Part shown: piece by piece, positions 42,767-52,614 of the stretch | Numbering within the stretch: position 1 is the first letter of the stretch | How the letters are laid out: the number at the start of each line of letters is the position of its first letter | Source: Methylobacterium sp. WSM2598 | Lineage (GTDB): Bacteria; Pseudomonadota; Alphaproteobacteria; Rhizobiales; Beijerinckiaceae | Length of the DNA stretch: 64,000 nucleotides | Assembly: GCF_000379105.1 (NCBI RefSeq) | Contig: NZ_KB900609.1 | Location: 2,990,274 to 3,054,273 of the forward strand | Direction of reading: 5' to 3' | Made by a program: the position numbers and the translations under genes | The notes under the pieces: model-generated | Databases searched by the model: none | What the model saw: only the letters and a program-made list of their open reading frames with translations | Told to the model about the DNA's origin: nothing

Positions 42767-43678
42767 ATGAGGAGGCTTCGCGCCCTCGCGCTGACGGCCC
42801 TCCTGGCCGGGGCGCTCGCCGCCGCGGCGCCGGCCCGCGCCGTCGAGGTGCTGACCGGGACCCTGCGGAAGGCGGCGACGAGCGGCGTCGTCGCGATCGG
42901 CTACCGCACGAGCTCGATCCCCTTCTCGTTCGTCGAGGAGGGGCGGGGCGAGGGGCGCCCGGTCGGCTACGCCATCGACCTCTGCCAGGAGATCGTCGAC
43001 GAGATCGGCCGGGCGATCGGCCGCGACGACCTGCGGATCCGCTTCGTCCCGGTCACCTCGGAGAGCCGCATCCCGGCCCTGCTCTCGGGGGAGATCGACC
43101 TCGAATGCGGCTCGACCACCGCCAATGCCGAGCGGCGGCGCAGCGTCGCCTTCTCGCCCGTCACCTTCGTGAGCGCGACGACGCTCCTGGTGCCGCGGGG
43201 CTCGGCCATCGCCTCCTACCGCGACCTCGCCGGCAAGCGCGTCGTCGTCACGGCCGGGACCACCAACGAGACGGCGCTGCGCGCGCTCCTGGCGCGGCTC
43301 AGGCTCGACGCGCAGGTCCTGACCGGGCGCGACCACGCCGAGTCCTTCGCCCTGCTGCGGGAGGGGCGCGCCGACGCCTTCGCGCTCGACGACGTGCTCC
43401 TCTCCGGGCTGATCGCGGCGGCGGGCGAGGCGGGCCGGGGCTTCACGGTGCTGCCCGACAAGCTCTCCTTCGAGCCCTACGGCATCATGTTCCGGAAGGA
43501 CGACCCGGCGCTCGCGGGCGTGGTCGACGCCGCCTTCGCGCGCCTCGCCGGCACCCGCGAGCTGCGCTGGCTCTACGAGCGGTGGTTCCTCAAGCGGTTG
43601 CCGAACGGCGCGCGGCTCAACCTGCCCATGTCGGAGGAACTGCGCACCAGCTTCCAGCTGCTCGGTCTCGAAGAGTGA
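42767..43678 (+). CDS. Amino-acid ABC transporter substrate-binding protein (GltI type)
   Basis: A 303-residue periplasmic protein. A signal peptide MRRLRALALTALLAGALAAAAPARA is followed by a class 3 binding domain: GVVAIGYRTSSIPFSF, VGYAIDLCQEIV, DLECGSTTANAERRRSVAFSPVTFV, TTNETALRAL, ADAFALDDVLLSG and FEPYGIMFRKDDP. These fit glutamate/aspartate-binding proteins. A start at GTG two codons earlier is possible. It lies two bp after the symporter gene, with no ABC permease or ATPase beside it, so it must use a distant transporter or act with the symporter. A strong terminator lies 110 bp downstream. Confidence 0.9.
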   Translation: MRRLRALALTALLAGALAAAAPARAVEVLTGTLRKAATSGVVAIGYRTSSIPFSFVEEGRGEGRPVGYAIDLCQEIVDEIGRAIGRDDLRIRFVPVTSESRIPALLSGEIDLECGSTTANAERRRSVAFSPVTFVSATTLLVPRGSAIASYRDLAGKRVVVTAGTTNETALRALLARLRLDAQVLTGRDHAESFALLREGRADAFALDDVLLSGLIAAAGEAGRGFTVLPDKLSFEPYGIMFRKDDPALAGVVDAAFARLAGTRELRWLYERWFLKRLPNGARLNLPMSEELRTSFQLLGLEE

Positions 43679-43789
43679 GCGATCCGATCCCGCCCCGGTC
43701 GCCGCTCCCCCACGGTCATCCCTGTACAAGCGCGGGATCGCGTGCCACTCTTGTCGGGCCGGGTCCGCTCTCGGCACAGTCGATGACCT

Positions 43790-43826
43790 GCTCCGCCGAT
43801 GTCTCACCGCCGGCGGAGCTTTTTTT
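43790..43826 (+). terminator. Rho-independent terminator
   Basis: GCTCCGCCG (43790-43798) pairs with CGGCGGAGC (43811-43819), followed by seven T (43820-43826). It lies downstream of the binding-protein gene. The T run is on the plus strand, so it ends plus-strand transcription before the convergent aat gene. Confidence 0.9.
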
Positions 43827-43855
43827 GGGATGATTTGTTCGGCCGAATTGCCGGA

Positions 43856-44542
43856 TTATCCCGGCCCGGACCGGCCCGGCTCGCGGCGCGCCAGCCAGGC
43901 CACCGCCTCGGCCCCGGCGAGCGGGGCCGGGTCCCAGCGCGCCGGGTGCTCGACCGCCTCGCGCAGCAGGCGCTTGTAGACCTGCCGCGGCACCTCGACG
44001 GCGCCGAACTGCGCGAGGTGGCTGGTCACGAATTGCGCGTCGAGGAGGCGGTAGCCGTCGCGCCTGAGCCGCGCGGCGAGGTGGACGAGGGCGATCTTCG
44101 AGGCGTCCCGGGCGAAGTGGAACATGCTCTCGCCGAAGAAGGCGCCCCCGAGCGCCACCCCGTAGAGCCCCCCGACGAGGCTGCGCGGCGTGCCGGCATA
44201 GACCTCGACCGTGTGGCAGTAGCCGAGGTCGAACAACTCGCCGTAGAGGGCGCGGATGCGGCCGTTGATCCAGGTGCGGGCGCTGTCGCGCCGCGGCGCC
44301 GCGCAGGCGGCGATCACCGCGTCGAAGTCGCGGTCGACCGCGACCTCGACGGCGTCGGAGCGCACCGTGCGGGCGAGCCGGCTCGACACGTGGAACCGGT
44401 CGAGGGGCATGATGCCCCGCTCGCGCGGCTCCACCCAGTAGATCGCCGGGTCGTCGGCGTCCTCGGCCATCGGGAAGATGCCCGCCGCGTAGGCCTTGAG
44501 CAGGATCTCGGGCGTGATCTCGACGAAGACGCTGCCGTGCAT
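43856..44542 (-). CDS. aat: Leucyl/phenylalanyl-tRNA-protein transferase Aat
   Basis: A 228-residue enzyme of the N-end rule pathway, attaching Leu or Phe to N-terminal Arg/Lys to mark proteins for ClpS/ClpAP. The start [27 protein letters not shown] is chosen as the usual homologue start. [13 protein letters not shown], the FDAVIAACA...WI stretch, [20 protein letters not shown] and [18 protein letters not shown] are conserved. It lies at the end of an accB-accC-aat run. The 159-bp gap to accC contains a 20-bp tandem repeat. Confidence 0.94.
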   Translation of the reverse strand: MHGSVFVEITPEILLKAYAAGIFPMAEDADDPAIYWVEPRERGIMPLDRFHVSSRLARTVRSDAVEVAVDRDFDAVIAACAAPRRDSARTWINGRIRALYGELFDLGYCHTVEVYAGTPRSLVGGLYGVALGGAFFGESMFHFARDASKIALVHLAARLRRDGYRLLDAQFVTSHLAQFGAVEVPRQVYKRLLREAVEHPARWDPAPLAGAEAVAWLARREPGRSGPG

Positions 44543-44620
44543 CGTGGGCTTCCGGTCGAGAGGAGGGGGCATTCTCCACGGGCCGGGCGGCCCTTGCAAA
44601 TGGCCGCGGGCTCCGGGCCC

Positions 44621-44700
44621 CGCCAGCGGGGCTCCGGCCCCGCCAGCGGGGCTCCGGCCCCGCCAGCGGGGCTCCGGCCCCGCCAGCGGGGTCCCGCCCC
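44621..44700. repeat. 20-bp tandem repeat between accC and aat
   Basis: The unit CGCCAGCGGGGCTCCGGCCC occurs three times exactly and a fourth time with changes at its end (44681-44700). Each unit contains GGGGCTCCGGCCCC-type self-complementarity, so single-stranded hairpins are likely in the mRNA. Confidence 0.9.
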
Positions 44701-44701
44701 G

Positions 44702-46057
<1,356 letters not shown>

Positions 46058-46067
46058 CGGGGCGCCG

Positions 46068-46547
46068 TCACTCGATCACCAGCAGGGGCTCGCCGAACTC
46101 CACCGGCTGGCCGTCCTCGATGAAGACCGCCGTCACGGTGCCGGCCCGCGGCGCCACGATGTCGTTGAAGGTCTTCATGGCCTCGACCAGGAGGAGGCGC
46201 GCGCCGCTCTCCACCCGGGTTCCCACCTCCACGAAGGGCTTGGCCTCCGGCGAGGGCCGCCGGTAGGCGGTGCCGACCATCGGCGAGAGCACCGCGCCCG
46301 GATGGGCCGCGAGGGCCTTCGGGTCGGGCTCCGCGGCGGCCGGGACGGAGGCGGCAGGAAGGGGCGGCGCCGCGACGGGGGCGGGCGCGACCGCGACCGG
46401 CAGGTGGGCGGTCACCGCGGCGCGCTCGCGGGCGACGCGGATGCGCAGGTCGCCCTTCTCGACCTCGATCTCGGTCAGGTCGGTCTCGGCGATCAGGGTC
46501 GCGAGCTGGCGCACCAGGTCGGGATCGAACGGATCGTGCTTGGACAT
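46068..46547 (-). CDS. accB: Biotin carboxyl carrier protein AccB
   Basis: A 159-residue carrier. The biotin attachment site is [12 protein letters not shown], in the C-terminal biotinyl domain (about residues 85-159; [22 protein letters not shown] and [14 protein letters not shown]). The middle is an Ala/Pro linker and the N-terminus [24 protein letters not shown] is typical. A TTG three codons earlier is a less likely start. It is followed after 10 bp by accC. Upstream is a DsbA-like gene, whereas in many relatives aroQ lies next to accB. Confidence 0.95.
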   Translation of the reverse strand: MSKHDPFDPDLVRQLATLIAETDLTEIEVEKGDLRIRVARERAAVTAHLPVAVAPAPVAAPPLPAASVPAAAEPDPKALAAHPGAVLSPMVGTAYRRPSPEAKPFVEVGTRVESGARLLLVEAMKTFNDIVAPRAGTVTAVFIEDGQPVEFGEPLLVIE

Positions 46548-46687
46548 GCGCTGCAATCAATGGGTTGGCGAAAGGGCGCGCGGCGACCTCGCGCGGGCTG
46601 GCCGCGCGCCGCACCGGCGGCGGCCATGGCCGCCGCGAGCGCGCTCTTAGCCGATCGGGGGGGGACGGGATAGAGCGGAAGCGCGCC

Positions 46688-47464
46688 TCAGCAGGTCGCG
46701 TGGCCGCACTGGCGCACGCCCGCGATGGTCTTGCGGATCGGCTCGGCGCCGACCGCGCCCGGGATGATCTCCTCGCCGATGATGAAGGCCGGCGTGCCCG
46801 AGAGCCCGAGCTTGTCGCCGAGCCCGACATTCTCCTGCAGCGCGGCCTGCACCGCGGGGGTCTGCATGTCCTTCTGCAGGCGGGCGACGTCGAGGCCCAT
46901 CTCCTTGGCCAGCGCGATGGCGCGGTCGCCGTTCACGCGGCCGGGGCTCTCCAGCAGCCTGGTGTGGTACTCGAACAGCTTGTCGCCCTTGAGCTGCTGC
47001 TTGACGGCCAGCGCCACCTTGCTCGCCTCGACCGAGTCGGGACCCAGCACCGGGAAGTCCTTCAGCACCACCCTCAGCTTCGGGTCGGCCTTCATCAGGG
47101 TCTGGATGTCGCCGAGCGCCCGCTTGCAGTAGCCGCAATTGTAATCGAAGAACTCGACCAGAGTGACGTCGCCGTTCGGGTTGCCGGCGACGTAGCTCGA
47201 CGCGGCATCGTGCAGGACGTCGCGGGTCTCCTTGAGGGCGCTGGCCTGGGCCTGGCGCTGCGCCTCCTGCTGGCGCTTCTCCAGCTCGGTCATCGCCTCC
47301 TGCAGGATCTCGGGATTCTTCAGCAGGTAGTCGCGGATCACGCCCTCGATGGCCTGGCGCTGCGCGTCCGTCATCGGCGCCTCGGCGCGGGACGGGGCTG
47401 CGGCGATCGCGAGCGCCCCCGTGAGGGCGAGGGCGGGCAGGAGGCGGGGGAGGGGCAGCATCAT
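46688..47464 (-). CDS. DsbA-family thioredoxin-like protein
   Basis: A 258-residue exported oxidoreductase. The signal peptide is MMLPLPRLLPALALTGALAIAAAPSRA. A helical N-terminal domain (residues about 35-85; DYLLKNPEILQEAMTEL) precedes the thioredoxin fold with the active-site motif FDYNCGYCKRALGD, and cis-Pro in GLSGTPAFIIG. This matches the ScsC/Com1-type group used as disulfide oxidase or isomerase in the periplasm. A further Cys pair lies at the C-terminus (RQCGHATC). The gene ends 141 bp before accB. Confidence 0.9.
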   Translation of the reverse strand: MMLPLPRLLPALALTGALAIAAAPSRAEAPMTDAQRQAIEGVIRDYLLKNPEILQEAMTELEKRQQEAQRQAQASALKETRDVLHDAASSYVAGNPNGDVTLVEFFDYNCGYCKRALGDIQTLMKADPKLRVVLKDFPVLGPDSVEASKVALAVKQQLKGDKLFEYHTRLLESPGRVNGDRAIALAKEMGLDVARLQKDMQTPAVQAALQENVGLGDKLGLSGTPAFIIGEEIIPGAVGAEPIRKTIAGVRQCGHATC

Positions 47465-47708
47465 CGTCCTCGTTGGGGTCTTCGTCTCTTCGTCCTTGGG
47501 CGCCCAGCGTCCTGCGTCGGACGGCTCCGTCGCGGACTCGCTCTACTGGCGTGGTTAGGCGGTTTCGCGGCGTGCGGCAAATCACGGTCGCGTCGCCGGG
47601 CCGGCGGGCGGAGTTGCGCGGCCGCGCGCCAACGCCCTATCTGCCCGGATCGCCTCCCCGGCGCGCCCCCGGCGGCCGGTGCGGGGCGCCCCACCACCCG
47701 GACCGCCC

Positions 47709-48872
47709 ATGCCCAGCGATTCCCTCCTCTCCCGCCGCGCCGCGCGGGTCGCCCCGTTCCTGGCCATGGACGTGCTCGCCGCCGCCGCCGTGAAGGAGCG
47801 GCGCGGCGAGGCGGTGGTGCACATGGAGGTCGGCCAGCCCTCCGCGCCCGCGCCGCGTCCCGCGATCCTGGCCGCGCAGGCCGCCCTCGCGCAGGGCCGC
47901 ATCCCCTACACGGAGGCGCTCGGCATCGCCCCCCTGCGCGAGCGCATCGCCCGCCACTACGCGGAGACCTACGGGGTGTCGGTGCCGCCCGAGCGGGTCG
48001 TGGTGACCACGGGCTCCTCGGCGGGCTTCGTCCTCGCCTTCCTGGCCCTGTTCGACGCGGGCGGGCGCGTCGCCATCACGGCGCCGGGCTACCCGGCCTA
48101 TCGCAGCATCCTGGAGGCCCTCGACCTCGCGCCGGTGGCGCTGCGCCTGCGGGGGGAGGACGGGTTCGTGCCGACGGCCGCCATGGTGCGGGAGGCCCAC
48201 GCGGCGCAGCCCCTCTCCGGCCTCCTGGTGATGAGCCCGGCCAATCCGTCGGGCACCATGATCGACCCGGTCCACCTCGCCGAACTCGGCCGCACCTGCC
48301 GGGCGCTCGGCCTCGCCTTCGTGTCCGACGAGATCTACCACGGCCTCACCTACGGGGTCCCGGCCGCGACCGCGCTCCGGAGCGACCCGGACGCGGTGAT
48401 CATCAATTCCTTCTCGAAGTATTATTGCATGACCGGCTGGCGGATCGGCTGGATGGTGGTGCCGGACGCCCTGGTGCGGCCGATCGAGCGGCTGGCGCAG
48501 AACCTCTACATCTCGGCGCCCTACCTGTCGCAGGTGGCGGCGCTCGCGGCCTTCGACGCCACCGAGGAGCTGGAGGCGGTCAAGGCCGACTACGCCCGGG
48601 CGCGGGCGCTCCTCCTCAACGAGCTGCCCGGCCTCGGCCTCGGCGACGCGCATCCGGCGGACGGCGCCTTCTACCTCTACGCGGACGTGGCGCGGCTCAC
48701 CAACGATGCCGGCGCCTTCTGCCGCCGCATGCTCGACCAAGCGGGCGTCGCCGCCACCCCGGGGCTCGACTTCGATCCCGCCGAGGGCCACCACTACCTG
48801 CGCTTCTCCTTCGCGGGCGGGGAGCGGGAGGCGCACGAGGCGGTGCGGCGGCTGCGGGCCTGGCTCGCCTGA
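47709..48872 (+). CDS. PLP-dependent class I/II aminotransferase
   Basis: A 387-residue fold type I aminotransferase. The start MPSDSLLSRRAARVAPFLAMDV fits homologues. VHMEVGQPSAPAP, YTEALGIAPLRERIARHY, TTGSSAGFVLAFLALFD, MSPANPSGTMID, FVSDEIYHGLTYG and the lysine motif NSFSKYYCMTGWRIGW are conserved, the K being the pyridoxal phosphate Schiff-base residue. Substrate cannot be fixed; aspartate/aromatic aminotransferase-like members are closest in pattern. Divergent from the DsbA-like gene. Confidence 0.9.
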   Translation: MPSDSLLSRRAARVAPFLAMDVLAAAAVKERRGEAVVHMEVGQPSAPAPRPAILAAQAALAQGRIPYTEALGIAPLRERIARHYAETYGVSVPPERVVVTTGSSAGFVLAFLALFDAGGRVAITAPGYPAYRSILEALDLAPVALRLRGEDGFVPTAAMVREAHAAQPLSGLLVMSPANPSGTMIDPVHLAELGRTCRALGLAFVSDEIYHGLTYGVPAATALRSDPDAVIINSFSKYYCMTGWRIGWMVVPDALVRPIERLAQNLYISAPYLSQVAALAAFDATEELEAVKADYARARALLLNELPGLGLGDAHPADGAFYLYADVARLTNDAGAFCRRMLDQAGVAATPGLDFDPAEGHHYLRFSFAGGEREAHEAVRRLRAWLA

Positions 48873-48905
48873 GGGGCCCGGAGGCCCTCCCGCCCTGGAC
48901 CGCCC

Positions 48906-49589
48906 TCAGACCCAGGCGCCGCGCGCGTCCTCCGCCGCCCGGCGGATGGCCGCGATGTTGGCCGCGTAGGCGTCGCGCCCGCCCCGGAAGGTGGCGGACC
49001 CCGCCACCAGGGCGTTGGCGCCCGCCCGCACGACGGCCGGCGCCGTCTCGGCCGTGACCCCGCCGTCGACCTCGATGTCGATCGCCCGCCCGCCCGCCAT
49101 GGCGCGCACCCGCGCCACGGTCTCGCAGACCGAGCCGATGAAGCTCTGGCCGCCGAAGCCCGGATTGACGGTCATGCACAGGACGAGGTCGGCCAAGTCG
49201 AGGAGCGGCTCGACCAGGCTCGCCGGCGAGCCGGGGTTGATCGCCACGCCCGCCCGCTTGCCGAGCGCGCGGATCGTCTGGAGGGAGCGGTGAATGTGCG
49301 GCCCCGCCTCGGCATGGACCGTGATCGTGTCGGCGCCGGCCCCTGCGAAGGCTTCGAGGTAGGGATCGGCCGGGGCGATCATCAGGTGGACGTCGAAGGG
49401 CGCCCGCGTGTGCGGGCGCAGGGCCCGGACCACGTCCGGGCCGATCGTGATGTTGGGCACGAAGTGGCCGTCCATCACGTCGACGTGGATCCAGTCGGCC
49501 CCGGCCGCGACGACGTCGCGGATCTCCTCGCCGAGCCGGGCGAAATCGGCCGAGAGGATCGACGGGGCGATCACGAGGGGGCGGGTCAT
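48906..49589 (-). CDS. rpe: Ribulose-phosphate 3-epimerase Rpe
   Basis: A 227-residue TIM-barrel enzyme interconverting ribulose 5-phosphate and xylulose 5-phosphate in the pentose phosphate and Calvin/serine-linked pathways. The start [23 protein letters not shown] has GGAGGT upstream. [56 protein letters not shown] and GSATFRG are conserved metal- and phosphate-binding stretches. It is convergent with the aminotransferase gene. Confidence 0.96.
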   Translation of the reverse strand: MTRPLVIAPSILSADFARLGEEIRDVVAAGADWIHVDVMDGHFVPNITIGPDVVRALRPHTRAPFDVHLMIAPADPYLEAFAGAGADTITVHAEAGPHIHRSLQTIRALGKRAGVAINPGSPASLVEPLLDLADLVLCMTVNPGFGGQSFIGSVCETVARVRAMAGGRAIDIEVDGGVTAETAPAVVRAGANALVAGSATFRGGRDAYAANIAAIRRAAEDARGAWV

Positions 49590-49688
49590 GGCGGAACCTC
49601 CGGCAGGGCCTCCCGAACGCCGAAAGGCCAGGGTCTCGGACAACCCCGGCTCGGCCGATCGCGGTGGAGGGGAACGGGCGTCGGCGCC

Positions 49689-49967
49689 TCAGCGCCGGCG
49701 GAACTGGCTGCCGCCGCGGAAGGGCGGGCGCGGGCCGGAGGAGCGCTCGTCCTTGTGGCGGAACACGAGGCGGCCCTTCTCCAGGTCGTAGGGCGACATC
49801 TCGACGGTGACGCGGTCGCCGGCCAGAGTCTTGATGCGGTTCTTCTTCATCTTGCCGGCCGTGTAGGCCACGATCTCGTGACCCTGGTCGAGCTGCACGC
49901 GGTAGCGCGCGTCCGGCAGGATCTCCAGCACGAGACCCTCGAACTGCATCAACTCTTCCTTCGCCAT
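49689..49967 (-). CDS. infA: Translation initiation factor IF-1
   Basis: A 92-residue OB-fold protein that binds the ribosomal A site during initiation. [26 protein letters not shown] and [28 protein letters not shown] are conserved. It is about 20 residues longer than the usual 72, with a basic C-terminal tail [19 protein letters not shown]. The N-terminal residues match the group's alternate IF-1 form, so a second infA may exist elsewhere in the genome. It precedes rpe by 99 bp on the same strand. Confidence 0.9.
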   Translation of the reverse strand: MAKEELMQFEGLVLEILPDARYRVQLDQGHEIVAYTAGKMKKNRIKTLAGDRVTVEMSPYDLEKGRLVFRHKDERSSGPRPPFRGGSQFRRR

Positions 49968-50163
49968 CCACACTCTCCGCCCGGCAGCCGTCGCGGGCGG
50001 CGTCCCGGGATGCGTATCGATCCAATCCAGCGCGAGCGGTCGAGGCTTAAGGAGCACGGCGGGAGGGCCCGGGGGCTTTGAGTCCGTCGAACGCGAGAGT
50101 GCATGTAAGGTCGGCCGGAGGACGGCGCAAGCCGCACCGGTGGCGAAGTCCACCGATCGTGAG

Positions 50164-50196
50164 AAAATGGAGCCCGGCGCCGCGGGGCGCCGGGCT
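50164..50196 (-). terminator. Terminator of the liv operon
   Basis: Read on the minus strand, AGCCCGGCGCC pairs with GGCGCCGGGCT (11-bp stem; loop of four bases, 50182-50185), followed by CCATTTTC. It lies 27 bp after the livK stop. Confidence 0.8.
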
Positions 50197-50223
50197 CGCT
50201 GGCCGGGCCGGAGCCGCCCCTGC

Positions 50224-51351
50224 TTACTGGGTCAGCTCGTTGCCGGTGTAGTCGATCCGGCCGTCGGCGGCCTTCTTCCAGACGTACATGACGTAGTCGG
50301 GACGGGTGATGTCGCCCTTCTTGTCGTAGGCGATGTCGCCGATCACGGTCTTGAACGGCTTGCCGGAATGCATGATCTCGGCGACCTTCTTGCCGTCGGT
50401 CGACTTCGCCTCCTCCATGGCGGCCTTCAGGATCTGGAAGGCGGCGTAGGAGTAGAGGGTGTAGGCCTCCGGATCGATGTTCTTGGCCTTGAAGGCCGCG
50501 ACCACGTCCTTGGCGTTGGGGTTCTTGCGCGCGTCGGGCGAGAAGGTCATCAGGGTGCCGTCCGCGCCGGGCCCGGCGATCTGGGCGAATTCCTTGTCGG
50601 TGATGCCGTCACCGCTCATCAGCGGGACGTTGAGGCCTTGGTCGTGCATCTGGCGCACGATCAGGCCGGCCTCGGGATGCAGGCCGCCGAAATAGACCAC
50701 GTCGGTCTTGGCCTGCTTCAACTTCGACACCAGGGCCGAGTAGTCCTTCTCGCCCGGGTTGATGCCCTCGAACAGCACGTCCTTGCCGCCCTTGGCCTTG
50801 AGGGCCTTGAGGGTCTCGTCGGCGAGCCCGCGGCCGTAGGGCGTCTTGTCGTGCACGAAGGCGACGTTCTTGCCCTTGAAGTGGCTGGCCAGGTAGGCGC
50901 CCGCCACCGCGCCCTGCTGGTCGTCGCGGCCGCAGGTCCGGAACGTGTTCCAGAGCTTGCGATCGGTGAATTTCGGGTTGGTCGAGGCCGGGGTGATCTG
51001 GACGATGCCGGATTCCGCGTAGACCTCCGAGGCCGGGATCGAGACGCCGGAGTTGAAGTGGCCCACGACCGCCTTCACGCCCTCGGCGGCGAACTTGTTG
51101 GCGACCGAGACGCCCTGCTTGGGATCGGAGGCGTCGTCGCCGTCGACCAGCACGATCTTCTGGCCCAGGATGCCGCCCGCCTTGTTGATGTCCTCCACGG
51201 CCTGGACGGCGCCGTTCTTGAGCTGGGCCCCGAAGGCCGCGTTGGCGCCCGTGATGGGACCCGCGACCGCGATCTTGATCTGCGCCTGGGCCGAGCCCGC
51301 GAAGGCGAGACCGGCGGCCACAACGAGGCCGGGCAACAGCATGCGTTTCAT
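50224..51351 (-). CDS. livK: Branched-chain amino acid ABC transporter binding protein LivK
   Basis: A 375-residue periplasmic binding protein for Leu/Ile/Val. Signal peptide [23 protein letters not shown], then the type 1 periplasmic fold: [83 protein letters not shown] and [20 protein letters not shown]. Start has GAGGAG upstream. It is the last gene of the liv set and is followed by a strong terminator. It lies after a 127-bp spacer carrying a 15-bp tandem repeat. Confidence 0.95.
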   Translation of the reverse strand: MKRMLLPGLVVAAGLAFAGSAQAQIKIAVAGPITGANAAFGAQLKNGAVQAVEDINKAGGILGQKIVLVDGDDASDPKQGVSVANKFAAEGVKAVVGHFNSGVSIPASEVYAESGIVQITPASTNPKFTDRKLWNTFRTCGRDDQQGAVAGAYLASHFKGKNVAFVHDKTPYGRGLADETLKALKAKGGKDVLFEGINPGEKDYSALVSKLKQAKTDVVYFGGLHPEAGLIVRQMHDQGLNVPLMSGDGITDKEFAQIAGPGADGTLMTFSPDARKNPNAKDVVAAFKAKNIDPEAYTLYSYAAFQILKAAMEEAKSTDGKKVAEIMHSGKPFKTVIGDIAYDKKGDITRPDYVMYVWKKAADGRIDYTGNELTQ

Positions 51352-51383
51352 CGTGGACTCCTCTGGATCGGACCTGTCCGCGT

Positions 51384-51428
51384 CTTGGGCCGTCTCGGCT
51401 TGGGCCGTTTCGGCTTGGGCCGTCTCGG
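51384..51428. repeat. 15-bp tandem repeat upstream of livK
   Basis: Three units of CTTGGGCCGTCTCGG (the second has one change), lying 33 bp upstream of the livK start, between it and the DUF6867 gene. Confidence 0.9.
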
Positions 51429-51478
51429 CCGGTGAACCGGGGGCGATCCCCGGACCTCGTGCGCGCGGGCGGGGTGGC

Positions 51479-51838
51479 TCATGCCCCCGCGCCCGGCTTC
51501 TCGCGCCAGCTCAGGGGGCCGGTGCGCTCGTAGAGCCAGCGATACTGGGTCGTCATCTGCCGGGCGCGGGTGGCGCGGTAGCCGGCCGAGCCGACGACCA
51601 GCAGCACGAGCGTGTCCACCGCGTAGTAGTGCGGCGACAGGAGCGTGCCCTCGAACAGGGCGAAGTGGATGAAGCGCACCGCGGCGCCGAGGAGCAGGAG
51701 CCCCAGCACGGCCTGCCAGTAGGGCCGCCAGCCGAGGGCGATGCCCCGCGCCAGCATCCAGGCGGCCCAGCCGCCCATCAGCACCGTGACGAGCAGGAAG
51801 AGCCAGACCGTGCTCTCCTCGTAGAGGATGCCCTGCAT
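51479..51838 (-). CDS. DUF6867 membrane protein in the liv operon
   Basis: A 119-residue protein starting MQGILYEESTVWLFLLVTVLMGGWAAWM; its ATG overlaps the livF stop (ATGA). Three transmembrane segments are visible at about residues 10-32, 38-58 and 70-85. The short cytoplasmic end has RARQMTTQYRWLYERTGPLSWRE. DUF6867 proteins occur in rhizobial liv operons in the same place. A role as an accessory membrane subunit of the transporter is an inference from position; no activity is known. Confidence 0.85.
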   Translation of the reverse strand: MQGILYEESTVWLFLLVTVLMGGWAAWMLARGIALGWRPYWQAVLGLLLLGAAVRFIHFALFEGTLLSPHYYAVDTLVLLVVGSAGYRATRARQMTTQYRWLYERTGPLSWREKPGAGA

Positions 51839-52614
51839 CAGTGCCGGCCCCCCTCGAGATAGGCCGCCTTCACGGAAGGATCGTTCAGGAGGTCCTGGCC
51901 GGTGCCGCTCATCGTGATGGTCCCGGTCACCATGACGTAGCCGCGATGGGCGAGCTTCAGCGCGTGGTAGGCATTCTGCTCGACCAGGAACACGGTCATG
52001 CCGTCGCGCTCGTTGAGATCCTTGATGACCGAGAAGATCTGCTTGACGATGAGCGGGGCCAGCCCGAGCGAGGGCTCGTCGAGCAGCAGCAGCCGCGGCC
52101 GGCTCATCAGCGCGCGGGCGATGGCGAGCATCTGCTGCTCGCCCCCCGACATGGTGCCGCCGCGCTGGTGCAGGCGCTCCTTCAGGCGCGGGAAGAGGGC
52201 GCAGACCCGCTCCAGGTCCTGCGCGAAATGGGCGCCGCCATTCACCGCCGCGCCCATCTGCAGGTTCTCGTAGACGGTCATGCGCGGGAAGATGCGCCGG
52301 CCCTCGGGCGATTGCGCGAGGTTGAGGCGGGCGATCTCGTGGGTCGGCATCCGCGTGATGTCCTGGCCCGCATAGGTGATCGTGCCCTCGCGCGCCCGCG
52401 GATTGCCGAAGATCGTCATCATCAGGGTGGACTTGCCGGCCCCGTTCGCCCCGATCAGCGTGACGATCTCGCCCTCGGCGACGTCGAGGTCGACGCCCTT
52501 GAGCGCGATGATGTTGCCGTAATAGGTCTTCACGCCCCGCACGCTGAGCAGGGTCGGGCGGGCGCCGGCCACCCGGGCGCGCAGGTCGTGCTTGCGCAGG
52601 GGCTCGGCGGTCAT
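51838..52614 (-). CDS. livF: Branched-chain amino acid ABC transporter ATPase LivF
   Basis: A 258-residue ABC ATPase. A short charged N-terminal extension (MTAEPLRKHDLRARVAG) precedes the domain. Walker A GANGAGKSTL, signature MSGGEQQMLAIARAL, Walker B LLLLDEPSLGLAP and VFLVEQNAYHALKLAHRGYV (switch region) match LivF rather than LivG. Its start overlaps the lysE stop by ATGA, and its stop overlaps the DUF6867 start. It energises uptake with LivG. Confidence 0.94.
   Translation of the reverse strand: MTAEPLRKHDLRARVAGARPTLLSVRGVKTYYGNIIALKGVDLDVAEGEIVTLIGANGAGKSTLMMTIFGNPRAREGTITYAGQDITRMPTHEIARLNLAQSPEGRRIFPRMTVYENLQMGAAVNGGAHFAQDLERVCALFPRLKERLHQRGGTMSGGEQQMLAIARALMSRPRLLLLDEPSLGLAPLIVKQIFSVIKDLNERDGMTVFLVEQNAYHALKLAHRGYVMVTGTITMSGTGQDLLNDPSVKAAYLEGGRH

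Noticed and set aside
44621..44700. CRISPR-like array
   Set aside because: Units are contiguous without spacers, so this is a tandem repeat. The 13-, 15-, 18- and 21-bp repeats were rejected as CRISPR for the same reason.
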